Shown here: one piece after another, positions 46,617-57,845 of the stretch | Position numbering within the stretch: the first letter of the stretch is position 1 | How the letters are laid out: each line of letters begins with the position of its first letter | Assembly (NCBI GenBank): GCA_038363925.1 | Contig: JAQQWL010000011.1 | Span: 8,928,001-8,992,000, forward strand | Direction of reading: 5' to 3' | Length of the DNA stretch: 64,000 bases | Source: Apiospora phragmitis | Taxonomy: Eukaryota; Ascomycota; Sordariomycetes; Amphisphaeriales; Apiosporaceae | The notes under the pieces: model-generated | Seen by the model: the letters and a program-made list of their open reading frames with translations, nothing else | Database searches by the model: none | What the model was told of the DNA's origin: nothing | Program-made: the position numbers and the translations under genes

Positions 46617-47580
46617 ATGGTGCTCCTCACAATGACATCCTCCATTGTGGAGGCACTACAAACCGTCCAGGAGTCCGAAGGCGCCCAGGCGACCCACGAC
46701 ATCAAGTCGGAAGAAGCATCTGACAAGGCAACCGCTGCAGATGTCTCTAGCGAGCCCTCACTCGCTGATGCTGCCGTGGGCAAGCCGATTTCCCATGGCC
46801 AGATCATTGATTTATGGAAACAGCTGAAAAGCCTGGGTCATTCAAAATACAGCCTCGAAGAACTCCTTCGGGGCGCATCCGTCTACATCCCACCACCCCC
46901 TCCCGAAGCCAGAACCAGTGCGTATCCCCCCATCACCCTGCCCAACCCCCTTCGAATTTTGACAATGAGTTACTAATGCAAACACCCTCCTTCTCCTTCT
47001 CTAGACGCCCCAATACAAAGCCCTCATGAAACAACTACAACGCGACGAAGAAGAACGGTCCTACGAACGCATGCTGAAAACCGGCCCGACCCGCGAGACG
47101 TTCGCGCAGCGCTTCCCGAACGCGCCTCCGCTGAGTCTGGCAGAATCCTTCGCCGCGGCGAACCGGCCGCACCGAAAGTCGGACCTCGGCGAGGAGACCA
47201 TCTCGCAGGAAGAGATCCAGCAGCAGGTCACGCTCATCATCAACTTCCTCATCAGCATCGCCGGGTGCGCCGCGGCGCTCTGGATCGCCGCCCGGTGGTG
47301 GAGCACGCCCGCGCGGCTGTTCCTCGCGCTGGGCGGCAGCGTCGTCGTCGCCGTCGCCGAGGTCGCGGTCTACAACGCCTACCAGTGGCGCATGGCGCAG
47401 GGCGACCGGAAGCAGCAGATGAAGAAGGAGGTTAGGTCAATCGTCAAGACCTGGGTCGTGGGCGAAGAGGAGTCCAAGGAGGGGTACGAGCCGGTCTTGA
47501 TACCACCCACCGAGGACGACGAGATTCAAACTACCGATCAGAACCAGGAGCTGCGGAAGCGCACTGTGCCGACGACATAA
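46617..47580 (+). CDS. VMA12: V-ATPase ER assembly factor, Vma12 family (one frameshift)
   Basis: ER membrane protein needed to assemble the V0 sector of the vacuolar ATPase. Exons 46617-46917 and 47005-47580; 291 residues after removing one base. N-terminal LWKQLKSLGHSKYSLEELLR with GASVYIPPPPP is the Vma12 signature, followed after the intron by TPQYKALMKQLQRDEEERSY. Two transmembrane helices (TLIINFLISIAGCAAALWIA and LFLALGGSVVVAVAEVAVYN) precede a charged cytosolic tail. The PPPPP codons and the following KPEP are out of frame by one base at about 46903-46907. In an essential-type housekeeping gene this is best read as a sequence error. Confidence 0.9.
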
Positions 47581-48252
47581 TCGAATGTACAGCTCCGGTT
47601 AGGAAGCAATTGCAATGTGTTATGAACTGCATCGGATACCCTATTTGAGCTACACATACATCAGTACATGCAAAAGATCTGCAGGCTATCCGCGTGTTGC
47701 AAGCATGCAGAGGCATGTGACGCTGATGCCAAGAAGACTAATGTATCGTCCTTCATGTTGGCGCCCGTTTTTGGTGCCTTACATCTTACTGGGGTAGCCG
47801 AGAGCCATGGTCTCATACGGCCTTGTATATATCTTACTATTATTAGCATTCTTCGGAAATAGATAGATATTCAACCCCAGGAGCTCAAGATTAAGGCTAA
47901 GACTGGTTCTTTGTGCGACAACCTGGGATTATATTTCAGCGAGCCAGGTTGCGAATGTCTTCACTACGGTCTGGTGAACATAGGTGTCTGACGCATCCTT
48001 GCTAACGCGAAATGGGTTATGACAGTAGTGAGTTGGCATTAGCATGTCTTTCATCCACAAAGTATTTATTACAACATGTGGGACAATGCGTTTTGTGTTC
48101 ATTGATCGCTGTGGATAAAAGAGAATGTATCCCGAATGCCCCCTTGCTATATTGACCATTGTTCTCCATCGCAATTGTTCAACACCAACAAACCCATTGT
48201 CAACTCCGAAAGAAGATATGCCAATGACAGTCATCTCTCTCGTATCGATTGG
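47581..48252. other. Intergenic
   Basis: No supported gene. An open frame at 47929-48234 (minus) has no recognisable domain and lies in the promoter zone of the next gene. Confidence 0.4.
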
Positions 48253-48260
48253 TATATAAG
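48253..48260 (+). promoter_or_regulatory. TATA box of the phosphotransferase-like gene
   Basis: TATATAAG about 105 bp before the ATG at 48366. Confidence 0.5.
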
Positions 48261-48365
48261 GGGGAACCAGACCATGCTATTATGCTCCATCCAATACTAC
48301 ATTCACAATCACACACATATACACACCCACACAGTTCTAGTCACCAAACAAAAACACGAACACAA

Positions 48366-50165
48366 AATGTCTGTCCAAAGACCCTCCTCAGCGCAGAGCA
48401 ATGTCAGCAGTCGGAGCAGCGCCAGCAGTTGGAGCAGTACCAGCAGTCAGAGCAGTACCAGCAGTCATGATGAAGACATGTATGAGAATCAAGAAGACTA
48501 CGAGATAAGCTTCGAGGAGGCGCGACCCAAGATCCTCGAGATCTGCCGTACTCTCTGGCCTGATGCGCGCCACGAGCTGACTCGAGTCTAGCCCGCCCCG
48601 GATCATGTTTGGAATCTTTACTTCCCCGTTGGAATCACGCACAACGATGAAGAGTCCTTTGAGCGTTTTGTAGCCCAGATACCGAACCGCCCGGAGGTGG
48701 TCGAGGAATATGTAGAGCGCCTGCGTTTCGTCAGCAGCAAGTTTCCCGAGATCAAGCATCTCGTCCCATCGGTCTTCCAGGTCGACGCCACGCGGGACCA
48801 CCCTCTCGGCATTCCCTACATGGTACGGAGCCACATTCCCAGGAAACCCCGGAAGGACATCTACGGCGAGATGTCTCAAGAGCAGAGGGTCCATGTCGGC
48901 GCAGAGCTGGGCGAGACGTACCGGAAGATCCTGGGCATGCGCTTTGAATACAGCGGATTTCTCGAACTCGCGCTCGATGACGGGGACTCCGACGACTCCA
49001 ACGACGACGGGACCCTGCCATCCAAGGTGATAACAATCGAGCCGTTCGGCTTGATAGAGAAGGAGTACGAAGCAGGCTTGAATTGGGAAGAGGTCCGTGA
49101 GTCCATCAACGATGATTTCGGGGAGAGTGACCATATCCTGACCAGTACCAACCTGCTGGAGGACGAGCCGAACATGACCGCCCGCGACATCCTGCTCTTG
49201 ACGTTCGAGCGCCGTATCCAGCGTGATCGGCATTGGGAGAGCCGGGAGTTTGAGAACGACGCCCTGGAGCCAGCACTGAAAATCGTGCGGGAGATTGTGA
49301 ACAAGGAGACCAACGCGGGCGTCTTCGCCGCGTCGGGCTGCAGTACAAGCCTGAGCAACCCGGAAATGAACGTGCCCGAGTACACCATGGTCGACTTCGA
49401 CGACGCGGGCAAGCCCATGATCACGGGATTCCTGGAGTGGAACGCCACGGAGCTGGTGCCCCACCCCCTGGGCTGCGTGCCCCCCCCCCCACTGGCTCTG
49501 GACCTTTGGCGACGACTACGACGACAGCGCCGACGGGACCGAGTCTTCATACGACGACGATGGTGTCTACATGTCAGGGCGGGAACCGCTCGACACAATA
49601 TAGCCCGTCGACCCAGCCGGAGCCGAGGTCAAGCGCGCCTTAGACGAGGCGGCCGGCCCGGCCTTCCGGGCCGCCGCGTACAACCCGGACGTTGTGTTCG
49701 CGCGCCGGTACTTCGCGGTCGCCGCGTGCCAGAACTGGTGGTTCTGCGACGAGCATGAGCTGGAGTACCTGGCAGCGGAGTGGAGAAAACGGAACCCGTC
49801 TTCGTCGCCAGTGGAAGGGGAGAGAAGAAGAAGAAGAAGACGGTGATGATGAAGCGACGGTAGCTGAGCTGTGCGACCTCGTCGAGCTTGTTCTATCTGA
49901 CGAAGCTTGTTGCGCCAAGTTTATGCAATGTCTTGGTCTGGGTGTTCATACAGGTAAATCGGCTCGGGAGTATCTGGTAAAGGAGTGGAACAAGCGGAAG
50001 TTGGCATCGTCGTCGTCGCAGCCAGTGGAAGGGGGTGAAGAAGAGGATGATGAAGAGACGCTGTGCAACACCACTAGGCGTATTCTATCTGACGAAGATT
50101 GGCGCGAGAATCTCATGCACTGTCTTCGTCTGAGTCGTGATGGAGGTAAGTCGACTGACTGCTGA
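48366..50165 (+). pseudogene. APH-like fungal phosphotransferase gene, disrupted
   Basis: Reads as a fungal aminoglycoside-phosphotransferase/choline-kinase-like protein: Ser-rich start, FEEARPKILEICRTLWPD, HPLGIPYMVRSHIPRKP, RKILGMRFEYSGFLEL, a brace region, then PEYTMVDFDDAGKPMITGFL with EWNATELVPHPLGCVPPP and HWLWTFGDDYDD. Damage: an in-frame TAG at 48589-48591; one extra C in an 11-C run at 49480-49490; an in-frame TAG at 49601-49603; a frame change in the GGGGAGAGAAG stretch at about 49818. Both TAGs would be CAG after one C-to-T change. The usual HxDxxxxN catalytic loop is not seen; VDFDDAG may be the DFD metal site. The C-terminus is a tandem duplicate. Pseudogene or error-laden active gene. 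Confidence 0.65.
49758..50155 (+). repeat. About 200-bp intragenic tandem duplication
   Basis: Two diverged copies meet near 49960. Each codes for EYL-x2-EW-x-KR, a Ser-rich stretch with PVEG, an acidic run, then a helix with LSDE and MxCLxL, ending in GGTAA[A/G]TCG. Confidence 0.7.
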
Positions 50166-50524
50166 TGGGTCGTACTGTTGCAGTGCCGGTTGGTGTGCTG
50201 GACTTGAGGTAAGTGGTTGTAGGACATGGTGAGGGCGAGAAGCGCCATGGATATACAACGATGCGACACAAGGTAAGTGGATATGTATAGAGCAAGATTT
50301 CAGAAAGATTGTAGAGTGTGTCTAATCAGGTAAGTAATGTCACGACCATTGGGCCAATGTCAATCCTGGATCAAATAATACTCTTCTCATCGTGATGTAT
50401 GAAAGCACGTATGGGGGTATATTATTGTATTTCTTTCATAATCCTCATGAGCTTAGCTTCTTCGCAAAGTCGTATATACAGTGTACACTCATAACTCTCC
50501 GTTCATTCATAGACGCACCCCATT
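50166..50524. other. Short intergenic region
   Basis: Between convergent genes. No gene seen. Confidence 0.5.
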
Positions 50525-51306
50525 TTACAAGCCAATGGACTTGAGGATGGCCTCGCCGACGCCCTCGGCGCTGGCGGGATTCTGGCCGGTGATGAGCTTG
50601 CCGCCGTCGACGCTGAGGACCAGCGGGCCCCAGGGCTCGTCGGCCTTCTTGTAGACGGCGCCGACCTGCTGCATCTTGTCCTCGAGCAGGAAGGGCATCC
50701 ACTTGGTCATCTGGGCCTGGTCCTCCTCGACGTTGGAGAAGCCGGTGGCCTCCTTGCCCTTCAGGAGCGGGGTGCCGTCGGGCCGGGTCACGTTGGTGAA
50801 GACAACGGGGCCGTGGCAGACAGCGGCGACAGGCTTGCCGGCGGCGACGAACTCCTGGATCAGCGCGATGCTGTCGGCGTCGGTAGCCAGGTCGAACATG
50901 GGGCCGTGGCCGCCCGGGTAGAAGAGGGCGTCGAACTCGGCGGCCTTGCCGCGGAACGACGACAGCTTCTGCGTGTTCTGCCACACGGCCTTCTTGGAGT
51001 TCAGGAACTCGACCGACTCGGCGTCCTGCTCAAACATCTTGACCGAGGCCGGGTCGAGGGGCGCCTCGCCGCCCTTGGGGGAGGCCATGACGAGCTCGGT
51101 CTTGGGGGTCAGGACGTTGTAGGGGTGGGCAAGCTCGGGCTGTGGGAGAGACGGGCTGATTGTCAGTAAACGGACTCATCTTGGGGGAGAAGAGGTGGGA
51201 GGGAGGGGAGCTTCGTTGCTGTACTTACCAGGTACCATCCTGTCGGAGAGTTGGCGGCCTCGATGCGGCCGTGAGAGGTGAGGACGACAAGAACCTTGGG
51301 AGCCAT
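50525..51306 (-). CDS. HSP31/DJ-1 family protein (glyoxalase III-like)
   Basis: Exons 51306-51229 and 51139-50525 give 230 residues in an exact frame. MAPKVLVVLTSHGRI starts the flavodoxin-like fold. The glutamate region is ALFYPGGHGPMFDLATD and the nucleophilic cysteine is in PVAAVCHGPVVFTNV. The C-terminus LITGQNPASAEGVGEAIL is typical of yeast and fungal Hsp31-like proteins, which convert methylglyoxal to lactate without glutathione and act in stress protection. Cytosolic. A short 26-codon first exon is common in this family. Confidence 0.93.
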
Positions 51307-51845
51307 TGTGGATGTTGTTGTTGATTATAGTGTATTTGGTGGCTGTTTTGGTTGATGGGACTGGAAAACAGTTGGATATGGATATGTGGTATGGGGAATG
51401 ATTCAAAAGCGACAACAGACGTCGGGGAGCGGGGGAGACTATATACAGTACCTTGGCCATCCAGCTTCGCCTGTTCCTGATCTTACCTTATCCCATCCAC
51501 TCATTACATCAATGCGACAGTTCTATGCCATTCTTCGCCCAAAGCTGGCAGAAGCTGCATTGCTTGGCGGTGATGTGTCGGCTACGCCATATCGCTGATG
51601 ATCTCCATGTTGCGTATGTTGCGCATGACAAACAGGCAAAGAAACAGCACATCTACGGCATGTCCCGCAATGGTACTTTGCTTACGTGGTGTATGGAATA
51701 AAGCGAGATCCATGCCACCAAGCGTGCAAGGTCTGGGGCTTCAATGAGCGCCTTGCTACATAGTATGTAGCAGAGAAACAAGAAGAGAAGCTTCCAAACC
51801 ACCAATTACCCCACCAGTAGATAGTTCGGTCGTTAACCCCGCGAC
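51307..51845. other. Intergenic
   Basis: Upstream of the HSP31-like gene, ending at a small inverted-repeat element. No gene seen. Confidence 0.5.
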
Positions 51846-52211
51846 GGTGGTTCATAAGACAGAAAGTCTTAAAATTCAAATATGGTTAGAATATAGCATT
51901 TTACTGGACTGATTCAGCCGATTTCGCCATTTCACCATTTCCCGGATTTCACGATTCCCCGATTTCCTAGATTCGACGAACGCGATAAAATTTTTTTCCA
52001 ATACTCAACCCTTATTCTAACCAGCTAACCCTATCTAGCTACCTAACACTAACCACTAACCGGTGCGATAGGAAATGAGATAGAAGGGTGTAATAAAAGG
52101 GTACAGTACAGAGGTGCAGCGCGATGGGGGTGCAGCACGGTGGGAGTTGCAGAGCCAGATTTGCGGTCTAGCCATATTTGAATTTTGAGACTTTCTGCCT
52201 TATGAACCACC
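51846..52211. mobile_element. MITE-like element with 45-bp inverted arms
   Basis: Arms at 51846-51890 and 52167-52211 are inverted copies differing at only three positions, all transitions, with the left arm carrying the A/T form each time. The 276-bp interior has no open frame of note. Target duplications are not evident, so it may instead be an inverted duplication of a transposon end. Confidence 0.55.
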
Positions 52212-52743
52212 TTACCCCGCTAACCTTAGACGTCATTCTTAAAAGGGTGAGGTCCGCAGATGTCCGCACCACCCGAAAGGTATGGCGGTTTACATAATCC
52301 TCCGTCACTAACGCCGACGCATGACTGGTGCAAAATGCCAAAAAATATCTCCGATTAACAATCCCAAGATTCAACACCGCTTTGCTGAATGCAGAGACAT
52401 GGCAACGATGCGCTCGCGAAATAGGCAATGCTCCCGCTAGCAGGAAGATACGGGGGTTGGCAGTGGCTGGATAGGAAGAACACAAACGCTTAAAACATAC
52501 AGCAGCGCATAAGGAAAGCCACGAAAACAGTAAACCATCGAAGAAGAGTGAAGAAGGCACGCTCGCTCCGGGGTTCACACATCATTGCGAACCTCAACAC
52601 CTATAGAAACAGGAGGTTTTGGCAAACCCGTTCTTTTTAACACAGTCAGTCGCCTTATCCATGATTGTGGTAAGAACACTTGAAGGTCTTTTGAATGCTA
52701 GGATGCCGAGGGATATGTTTGCTGCTCATTAACCTGTTCTGAA
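52212..52743. other. Transition into the repeat island
   Basis: Base composition is still normal. An open frame at 52168-52578 (minus) shares its last codons with the inverted arm and may be part of a repeat, not a host gene. Confidence 0.4.
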
Positions 52744-52745
52744 TA

Positions 52746-52771
52746 AGCTAAAGCACCCCTTCACGGGCCAC
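52746..52771 (+). repeat. Left terminal inverted repeat of the DNA transposon
   Basis: 26 bp matching the right end with one T/C difference. Confidence 0.85.
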
Positions 52772-53823
52772 CCCGTTACGGACCACCGCGTTTTATCCCA
52801 GAACGCGTCTTTTCACTATGCATCTTAACTAGAAAACTCTTTAATTTGATTATTACCTTTTATCTTTTAAAGTTACTATTACCTTTATTCTTCTCGCTTA
52901 TTTTTACTCTTTATAATAATATTTTTATTTAATATTTAAAAACGTGTATAAGCTGCCATGCGTAATATAAAGCTTAGAGCAGCTACTCACGAATCCGCTC
53001 GTAAATAGTTAACCCCTTAATCGTATATCTAATACTGTCTCGCTAGTGTGCCTATTAAAAATAAGTTTAATAAAGACTAGTAGGTTTTATTACTACTTTT
53101 AAAAAACGAATTAATATATTAAACTATTAATTGAACTAAATTAAGCTTTATATTAATATTAATTAAATTTAACTTTATAGCCTAGCGAGTATTAAACGCC
53201 TTTAAAGCCTTTTATATTTTAAAATAATAATAATATACTCGTTTTTTAATTAAAAACGAGTCCGTTAAAATCGTAAGGTTAAAAATAATTAATTATAGCT
53301 GAGTTTATAAAGCTATAATAATAAATATTAATATTTTTTTTAATAAACTCGATATATTAAAGCTAGTTAATATTCCTCTTAAACGCTTTTATAATATTAA
53401 CGAGATAAGTATTAACTAAGGCGTTAAGGGCGACCATTAAGTAATTTTTAAAGCTACTAGCTATATAGCTCTTAAGAAGAACGTCGAAAAAGGCGAATAG
53501 ATTACTACTCTAAAGTATATAAGCTACTATAGGGTAGCCCTCTCGCCGCTAGTTATTTTTAAGGGAGCCGATGTTTAAAGTTAATAGTTTCTAGACTAGG
53601 ACCGGTATCTTTAAAACGACTAGCGATTTAAAGCGTTATTTAAAAGGTAAACTAGTAATATTATAGTTTTAAATTAAATTTAAAATATTCTTATATTTTA
53701 TATATAATCTTATTATAATAATAATAAATTATATATAAACGAGAATTTTTTATAACTTTATTTTTTAAATAAAATATAGCTAATTTTTTATAAGTTATAT
53801 TATAATTATATAATAAAGGTTTT

Positions 53824-54460
53824 TATAACGAATATTATTTAAGTTTTAAAAGAAACCTAATAAGATATACTAAGGTTTATATTAATAATACGAGAGAGTA
53901 TCTAAATGTGCGATAAAAGTTATTTTTATTAATATAATAAGTAATAGTTTATAAAAATAAAAATAATTAAGGTGCGTAAATTTAGGGGTTTTTATAATAG
54001 TTTCGTTAAAAGTGTTTACTTTATTAATAAATTAAGATTAATATTTAAATTAATTATTAAAATAAAGAATATTTATATAAAATATATAAAAAACGTTTAT
54101 TATTATATATTTAATTTCTTCTTTTATTAATTAATTAGATTACTTAGCTTACCTTCGTATTTTAATAATCCGGATGATCCCTTTATTAGTTAGATTACCG
54201 ATTCACTTCGCCGTTCCCGGTAATCCCCGTGATCTATCACGTGATATTATCCTTACTACTTCTTTAGGCCGTATCTAGCCTGCTACGGTTCGGGATACTA
54301 TCGTCGTGGTCGCCGTACGCTTTTATAGTATTAGTACGCTTATATTAGTATAGCTAGCGGCGCGGTCGGTGGTCGTGATATCGTATTTTAGGCGGGGTAT
54401 TATAAATCCGGCCCGGTGGTTTTATAAGTTTTAGCCGTATAATTAGGTTAGGTTATAATA
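53824..54460 (-). repeat. LTR (3' in element orientation)
   Basis: 637 bp, paired with 60866-61502; most differences between the pair are transitions. Confidence 0.9.
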
Positions 54461-55914
54461 TTATTTTCTTTTTTTTTAGTTATTTTATTTTTAAAGCGTT
54501 AGGTTTTTTTAAATATTTTTACCCGTTTATTATATCGGTTTTTAATAAGTTTTTTCTTTTTTTTCGTTATACTTTTTATTATAATATTTATTTATTATAT
54601 TAAATCGAGTTAAAAAATTTATTCTTTATATAAAGTTTAAAAAAATTAAATAGCGTTATAATTTAATTACCCTTTTCGACGAGTTTAGTTTCGAAGTTAT
54701 ACCGTATTTTTTTTATTTAAAAAAAAATTAGAAGTACGTTATATTAAATAGTATTTCTCGCTATAAAAAATACGTTCGTTATAGTCGGTCTTACAATAGT
54801 TCCGATTTATTAATTTTTATAGTGTCTCGGGTTATTAATAAGTCCCGTCGCCTACGCTTTAAAGAATAGGCGGCTAGCGACTCTTTACGCGAGGCGAACG
54901 CGGTTTTAAAGAAGGCTTATTGAGAGGCTTAAGGGGCCTTTTAGCGCTTTAAGCGAATTCGGTAGTAACGGAACTTTTTAGCGACGCGTGGCGTAGAAAT
55001 AACTAGGCGTGGTTTTTATTTTTTAAACGAATTAAAGGCGGCCGAGTAAGTTAAGTCCGAGGCGGTTATTAAAGCGTAATTTTTCAGGGCGTTTAAAATA
55101 ATAGATTAAAACGTGATAAATTTTAACCTCGTTTTATTTTAAACGCCCGTAGTTTTTCCGCGGCGTTCGCTAAGTATTTTTTAAGTTTTTAAGTATTATT
55201 TTTTAATAAGTAACTTTTTTATTAAACGAGGTATTAAAAGCTTTATTTTTTTTATTAATAATTTTATTAATTTTATATTTATATTAATTTATTTCGATTT
55301 TTAAATATATATTGATTAAGATTTTCTCGGCCGTTAATTTAAATAATAAAGTATAAAATATAAAGTATATTCGTATTATTTTAAGTAGTAATAATTAATA
55401 ATTAGTTTTTAAAATAGCTTTTACGATTTTAAATAGTTTTATTTTTTTAAAATTTAATTTATTACTTAATCGTTTTATTTTAATATTTTATTATAAGAAG
55501 TAAACTTTTTCTCCTTTTTTAAAAATTAATCTTTTTAATTTTATTTAATCGGTATATCTTTTTATTTATTATTAAAAAAAGGTAAAGTTTTATTATAGCG
55601 TAATTTAAAGTTTTTTTAATTTTTTAATTTAAATAATCGCGATTAATATTAGTTCTTTTTTTATTAGTTTTTTAATAATTTCTAAATTATATCCGTAATT
55701 TATTCGAAATAATAATATATATGTAATTTTGTTATCCGCGTTATTATAAACGAATTAAATTATGAATAATAATTATACCTAATTATTTTATTTATAATTA
55801 ATATAATAATATAGGTATTACTTTAAGGTTTAATTTATTTATTCGGTTTATTTATTTATTTAAAAATGGTAAGTTATAGATAATTTGTATTTAACGCCGA
55901 GTTATATTATTAGG

Positions 55915-56105
55915 GATTTTTAGAATTTAGTGGTGAATAGTTTATTTTTATCGGAAATAATTGTTTCGGGTAGTTCGTACTGGTTAACGATTGTTCGGAG
56001 GAACGTGTATGTTAGGTTGTTAATATCGCTTGATTTTTTGTACGGTAAAAAGTAGGTGTATTTCGTAAGTTTATCCGTAATTATTAAAATGTTATTATAA
56101 TTAAT
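55915..56105 (-). pseudogene. Integrase core relic
   Basis: A stop-free minus-strand stretch reads ILIITDKLTKYTYFLPYKKS, then TFLRTIVNQYELPETIISDK. The first Asp of the DDE triad is in TDKLTKY and the second in ISDK. This is the retroviral-type integrase core of Ty3/gypsy elements. Confidence 0.8.
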
Positions 56106-57639
56106 CTTAATTAGGGGTTTTTTTAATAAGAGTAGTTTAATAACGAAGTTAAGTGTAATAGTTTTTTATATTTTATTTAATAATGAGATTGGCTATAATT
56201 CTCTATATAATCGATATTTAGCGGCTTTAATTTTATTATAAAGGTTATATTTATTAATTATTTTAATTACGATCGGCTTAAGGTTTTTATAATCGAATTA
56301 TTTAATAATTCTTTTTTAAGTTTTAAATATTTTTTAGTATTTATGTATAAGGTGCTCGTAGAACTTTTAAATAAAGTCTTCGCGGTACTGTTTAAGGATA
56401 TAGATTTTATTTTAGTAAAAAGCGAGACCGTTATGGTTTTCGAAGTGATCTTTAAAGTGATTCGCAGGGTCGAGGTTTTAATTAAGTTATCAGAACTTAG
56501 TAACTTATTTATTATTATATTAAACGTGATTCGTAACGTTTAGTTATTTTAAAGGTACGAGGTTGCTATTTTAGTTATAAATAAGGATTATTCGCGTTTT
56601 AAGCGGGACTTTTTTTTAATGGTCCGGTCGTCGGCTTAATACGTTAATACGACTGTTCTTGTTACTTCTTTAATAAATAATAATAAGGTTAAATCTTAAT
56701 AAAAATTCGGACTATTATATTTATTATTTATTTAATTTTTTAATAATAATAAATATCGTAAAGTTTTTATAATCGGTATAAATTCTAATTAGTTTTATTA
56801 TTTTATTAAAATAACATTTTTATTTTTTATAAGTTTTAATAATAATTATTAATTTTTTAATATAAATTTAATAATTTAATTCTAATTCGTTAAGTTTTTT
56901 TAAAAAGAATACGACGGGATACGACTTTCCGTTATTATTTTATTAATTTATTTACTTTTTAATCGTATAGTTTAATATATCGGTTTTAATTTTAAAGGGT
57001 TTAAACAGGTTTATTATATAAAATATTAATTCATTAAAAATTTATTTTTTAATATTATAAAAAGCTTCGTTTTTTTTTTTTTATTTATTAAAATAGTTTA
57101 TTTTTTTTTATTAAGTTCGTTAAAAATATTATTATTTTATTAAATCCAGGAACGAAAATCCGGTAATAATTAATTAATTTTAAAAAAGATTTAACTTTTA
57201 TAACGTTTATAAGTGTAAATTATTTTTTAATTATTAAAATTTTTAAAAGTTTTATTCAAATTTCGCCTAAAAATATTATATATCTTATAAAAGTAACGGA
57301 TCGTTAATAAAATTCGCTTTTTTTTAAATTAATTAATAAATTAGCGTCCTATAACTTTTAAAGTATTAATTTTATATATTTTCGGTATTATTTATTATTC
57401 TCGGAATAAATAAGGATATTATTAAGATATATTATAATAAATTTATCGAAATATTTTTATAAAATATAATTAATTATAAATTAAAAACTAATTAATATAT
57501 TAATTAAATTAAACGGTATAGCTTAATATTTAAAATAACCGTACTTAGTTCGAAACACAGTTTTTTATTCTTTTCCTTTTTTAATTCAGATTAAGTTATA
57601 TATATTAAAAAAATCGAATATTATAAAGATTTTAATATA

Positions 57640-57845
57640 TAATAATTTATTTTATAAATCGCTAATTAAAAGTAAAGGGTATTAGTTTTTAATAATAATT
57701 TCGTTAAGTTTTTAATAATCGATATATATACGTTATTTAGGTTTTTTATTTTTACTCTTTTTTAAAACGAAAAGGATAAGGAAGCCTGCTAATAATGTGG
57801 ATGGTTGAATAACTCTTTTTTTAAGATTTTCCGTAATATACTTTT
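57640..57845 (-). pseudogene. Reverse transcriptase relic
   Basis: On the minus strand the remains match the conserved Ty3/gypsy RT start (region like IxPSxSPxxxPxxFxxKKxG, then DYRxLNxxTxKNRYPLP), with multiple RIP stops. Confidence 0.7.

Noticed and set aside
56343..56543. 66-codon plus-strand frame in the AT-rich block
   Set aside because: It lies antisense to the retrotransposon pol region; an AT-composition artefact.
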